NCBI GenBank assembly: GCA_900313155.1
Contig: OMQE01000171.1
Location: 1-15,871, forward strand
Direction: 5' to 3'
Source: an uncultured Rhodospirillaceae bacterium
GTDB taxonomy: Bacteria; Pseudomonadota; Alphaproteobacteria; RF32; CAG-239
DNA: 15,871 nt
The notes under the pieces were generated by a model. That model saw only the letters and a program-made list of their open reading frames with translations. It had not been told where the DNA came from and made no database searches. This document shows positions 13,908 to 15,871 of this stretch, piece by piece. Numbering within the stretch: the stretch's first letter is position 1; each line of letters opens with the position of its first letter. Both the position numbers and the translations under genes were made by a program.

Positions 13908-14429
13908 ATGAAGAAAGGATTGTTAATACTCATGGTTATACTTTCAGCATGCACGCCGCAAAAAGAAGTGGCAAAAGCCGACGTACATTTGGTAAGCGCC
14001 GGCGGAACCGGTGACGAAATCGGCACAGTTACCTTCACCGACACTGCAAACGGTCTGCAAATTGATGTGGATTTACACGATTTGCCGCAAGGTGAGCACG
14101 GATTCCATATTCACCAAAATGCCAGTTGTGAACCGGCTATTGATAAGGACGGCATCAAAAAAGCTGCTTTGGCGGCCGGCGGACACTATGATCCCGACCA
14201 CACCGGTAAGCATTTGGGACCGGACAATGTGGGACATAAGGGCGATTTGCCGGTGCTGAATGTGGCACAAGACGGCACGGTTAAAACCACATTTTTTGTG
14301 CAGAATTTAACAGCGGCAGAAGCCAAAAACCATTCAATTATGATACATGCCGGCGGCGATAATTATGCTGACACGCCACAACCGTTGGGTGGCGGTGGTG
14401 CGCGCATTGCCTGCGGGGTGATAAAATAG
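13908..14429 (+). CDS. sodC: Cu/Zn superoxide dismutase, predicted lipoprotein
   Basis: A 173-residue enzyme that converts superoxide to hydrogen peroxide and oxygen outside the cytoplasm. Copper ligands are H67 and H69 (HGFHIH), H93 (GGHYDP) and H147 (IMIHAGG). Zinc ligands are H93, H102, H110 and D113 (GHKGDLP). The disulfide pair is C74 and C169, and the active-site Arg166 is in GGGGARIACG. All key residues are present. The N-terminus (MKKGLLILMVILSAC) ends in a lipobox LSAC with Cys15, so the protein should be membrane-anchored as a lipoprotein, not freely periplasmic. GGGAG precedes the ATG. It has its own terminator and is likely the last gene of the plus-strand cluster. Confidence 0.96.
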   Translation: MKKGLLILMVILSACTPQKEVAKADVHLVSAGGTGDEIGTVTFTDTANGLQIDVDLHDLPQGEHGFHIHQNASCEPAIDKDGIKKAALAAGGHYDPDHTGKHLGPDNVGHKGDLPVLNVAQDGTVKTTFFVQNLTAAEAKNHSIMIHAGGDNYADTPQPLGGGGARIACGVIK

Positions 14430-14442
14430 AAAACACACTTAC

Positions 14443-14483
14443 AAAATCCGCTTTGGGGCTAATAACCTCAGGCGGATTTTTTT
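14443..14483 (+). terminator. Rho-independent terminator after sodC
   Basis: AAAATCCGC (14443-14451) pairs with GCGGATTTT (14472-14480), with an inner GGGG/CCTC stem, and the T-run extends to 14483. Confidence 0.88.
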
Positions 14484-14484
14484 G

Positions 14485-14675
14485 TTGCAATTAAAATAAT
14501 AATAATCATTTCTCTCGCAGCGCGGTGTGTTTGCGAGGTAAGGGATATGACCTTTACAAAGCGTAGCTTTTTTAAAAGCATAAGATGCTTCGATTTTTTT
14601 ACCGCAAACAAGGCTTGACATTGTTTATTACAGCAAGGATTTTTTTCTTGCATTTGTGACAAATTTCGTCTAAAA
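14485..14675. other. Hairpin-rich spacer without a supported gene
   Basis: Several small stems lie close together: CTCGCA/TGCGAG (14514-14537), AAAGC/GCTTT with a 3-nt loop (14558-14570), AAGCAT/ATGCTT (14576-14590) followed by a T-run (14594-14600), and GCAAG/CTTGC around a T-rich loop (14633-14651). Two overlapping minus-strand frames exist here, but neither has a ribosome site or family resemblance. The third stem could terminate plus-strand transcripts. Confidence 0.4.
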
Positions 14676-14698
14676 TGATTTTAAAATCAAATTATAAT
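14676..14698 (+). promoter_or_regulatory. 14-bp palindrome next to a TATAAT box
   Basis: TGATTTTAAAATCA (14676-14689) is a perfect palindrome three bases before a consensus TATAAT (14693-14698). No good -35 box is present at the usual distance, and the palindrome lies in the spacer, which fits a repressor or activator site for the next gene. Confidence 0.4.
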
Positions 14699-14746
14699 AT
14701 AAATTATTTTAAGAACCTCGTGAAAAGGCACGAGTAATTTTAGAAT

Positions 14747-15253
14747 ATGAAACAATGGTTTACGCCAAAAATAATGCTCAAGATAGAAAAAATTATGCAG
14801 TATCAAGGCATATTGGTTAGGGCTGAAAATATAAGAGAAATTCCTATGTTGAGGTCTTCTGAGCACCATCTAAATGCAAATATGCTAATCTATCAGTCGA
14901 TTATCAAAGATAAAGATTGGGCGTCTTTATACTATATTAGCGCCGCAAAAGCCATAGTAAAATATAATGATGAGTTGATTGATTTAACAAGTATTTGGCC
15001 TGAAAGGCAGCTTGTTGTTGCATACAATCCTAAAAGTGGTGTTGTAAAAACAATGGCTTTTATTTTTTCGGTACATGGAGAAAGTGAAACTGCTGCTACC
15101 GAAAAAGCAGCAATGTACAATTTTTTTCAGCAAATAAAAGATTATTTGCTGATTTATAGGGAAGAGCATTTTGATTCAGAGTCTTTTCCTGGTATGAATT
15201 TTTTGTACAATTGTTGCAAACTGACAAATGAGTTAGCAAAAATTTCAATCTGA
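14747..15253 (+). CDS. Orphan protein, possibly acquired by transfer
   Basis: A 168-residue protein I do not recognise, with no signal peptide or obvious membrane helix. A central hydrophobic strand pattern (RQLVVAYNPKSGVVKTMAFIFSV) and helical flanks suggest a mixed alpha/beta fold. All five arginines are encoded by AGG or AGA, whereas neighbouring genes use mainly CGN, and the gene is AT-rich, which points to recent acquisition. The ATG directly follows an in-frame TAG, so no earlier start is possible. No Shine-Dalgarno sequence precedes it. A perfect 6-bp hairpin (CTCGTG/CACGAG, 14717-14734) lies in the presumed leader, with AAAAGG in its loop. A strong terminator follows. Confidence 0.6.
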   Translation: MKQWFTPKIMLKIEKIMQYQGILVRAENIREIPMLRSSEHHLNANMLIYQSIIKDKDWASLYYISAAKAIVKYNDELIDLTSIWPERQLVVAYNPKSGVVKTMAFIFSVHGESETAATEKAAMYNFFQQIKDYLLIYREEHFDSESFPGMNFLYNCCKLTNELAKISI

Positions 15254-15279
15254 ATTTGTGTAGCAAAAACCATATTTAG

Positions 15280-15313
15280 AAAACCGCCGGCTTCTGTGTC
15301 CCGCGGTTTTTTT
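15280..15313 (+). terminator. Rho-independent terminator after the orphan gene
   Basis: AAACCGC (15281-15287) pairs with GCGGTTT (15303-15309), and seven T run from 15307 to 15313. Confidence 0.85.
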
Positions 15314-15405
15314 GTTTGACTCTGATATATTTTTTCTTTAAGGTGGCGGTTAGAAAATTTATAATTATAACAGTGAATTATTAACTAAATAAAATATTAT
15401 TGCGT

Positions 15406-15871
15406 ATGGAAAAGACTTCTTTAGCTAAGTACATCGTCGGTTTGGCTTTGTTTATCGTAACCGGTATTTTTGCCGCCGCGACCATCTATTTTGACGCGTT
15501 TATGCCGCTTTTTGAGGGGCTTCAGACGTGGACATACGATGATTATGCCTTAGTGGCTGTCATTACTCTGATTTTCGGGCCTTGGTTTGTTTTGTTTTTG
15601 TCTCCGGCATTTTTCATTATTTGGGACTACATTGGTGAAAAATACGGCAAAAAACAATATCTGCTGAATGTCTGTTGGTTGATTTTGTGTTGTACCTTTG
15701 CTTATTTTGCGTTTTGTTTTCCGAATGTTTTGATAAAAATCGGTAAACTTCCTGCCATAAGTGAAGTATCTCTCCAGTTGTATTACTTGGCGATTTTCTT
15801 CGTAACATTGTTTTTGTTATGTTGGCTTTGTCGCATGGTTGATTATTACAAACACCTTTTGGAATATCTCA
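15406..15871 (+). CDS. Membrane protein, 3' end beyond the window
   Basis: The frame is open from the ATG at 15406 to the window edge (155 codons) with no stop. It encodes about four membrane segments: residues 8-28 (YIVGLALFIVTGIFAAATIYF), 47-73 (ALVAVITLIFGPWFVLFLSPAFFIIW), 85-105 (LLNVCWLILCCTFAYFAFCF) and about 124-142 (LYYLAIFFVTLFLLCWLC). Short charged loops separate them. No family is recognised. A TATAAT lies at 15360-15365, but no ribosome site is evident before the ATG, so the true start is uncertain. Codon use looks like the host genome, unlike that of the preceding orphan gene. Confidence 0.6.
   Translation, partial: MEKTSLAKYIVGLALFIVTGIFAAATIYFDAFMPLFEGLQTWTYDDYALVAVITLIFGPWFVLFLSPAFFIIWDYIGEKYGKKQYLLNVCWLILCCTFAYFAFCFPNVLIKIGKLPAISEVSLQLYYLAIFFVTLFLLCWLCRMVDYYKHLLEYL

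Noticed and set aside
14439..14662. Two overlapping minus-strand frames after sodC
   Set aside because: They run through the sodC terminator and small hairpins, lack ribosome sites and look like no protein family.
15617..15808. Minus-strand frame at the right edge
   Set aside because: It lies opposite the open membrane-protein frame, which has clear hydrophobic segments; the minus frame has no features.

Overview
The window looks like part of the chromosome of an AT-rich alphaproteobacterium, possibly an uncultivated host-associated one. Four things point there: a circularly permuted (two-piece) tmRNA gene, an SspB adaptor of the alphaproteobacterial type, two small ribbon-helix-helix proteins of the kind common in that class, and standard proteobacterial housekeeping genes (metG, trkH, lepA). 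Several -35/-10 pairs fit a sigma70-like factor with 16-17 nt spacers, and UGA is used as a stop. The species is not identifiable from the sequence alone.

Layout. Positions 1-2990 hold small accessory genes: a ribbon-helix-helix protein, a membrane HELTH (M50-like) metalloprotease candidate on the minus strand, an unknown acidic protein, a secreted protein with a poly-histidine tail, and a six-helix membrane protein on the minus strand with a clear promoter. Positions 3133-7210 form a plus-strand operon: metG, a membrane protein with a degenerate nuclease-like (SNase) domain that overlaps metG by ATGA, and the potassium transporter trkH. From 10195 down to 7193 the minus strand carries lepA, then a tmRNA gene with its own promoter, then sspB, then a second ribbon-helix-helix gene overlapping sspB by ATGA. 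tmRNA, LepA and SspB all act on stalled or faulty translation. The tmRNA encodes the tag ANDNFAPVAVAA, and the gene right behind it encodes the adaptor expected to deliver such tags to ClpXP, so this is a compact ribosome-rescue and proteolysis locus.

The 490-nt gap between lepA and the next gene is not empty. On the plus strand, 10303-10537 has a promoter-like start, a long-range closing helix, three internal hairpins, a possible pseudoknot and a strong terminator. I read it as an unrecognised structured RNA gene, and it is the best candidate for something undescribed here.

Positions 10690-13847 form another plus-strand run: a GNAT acetyltransferase, an unknown helical protein, a membrane-anchored metallophosphoesterase, and a membrane-tethered protein with an HsdR-N-like nuclease fold lacking the expected catalytic glutamate. 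A lipoprotein Cu/Zn superoxide dismutase (sodC) follows with its own terminator. The last part (14485-15871) contains a hairpin-rich spacer, an orphan gene whose five arginines are all AGG/AGA, and the 5' portion of a membrane protein running off the window.
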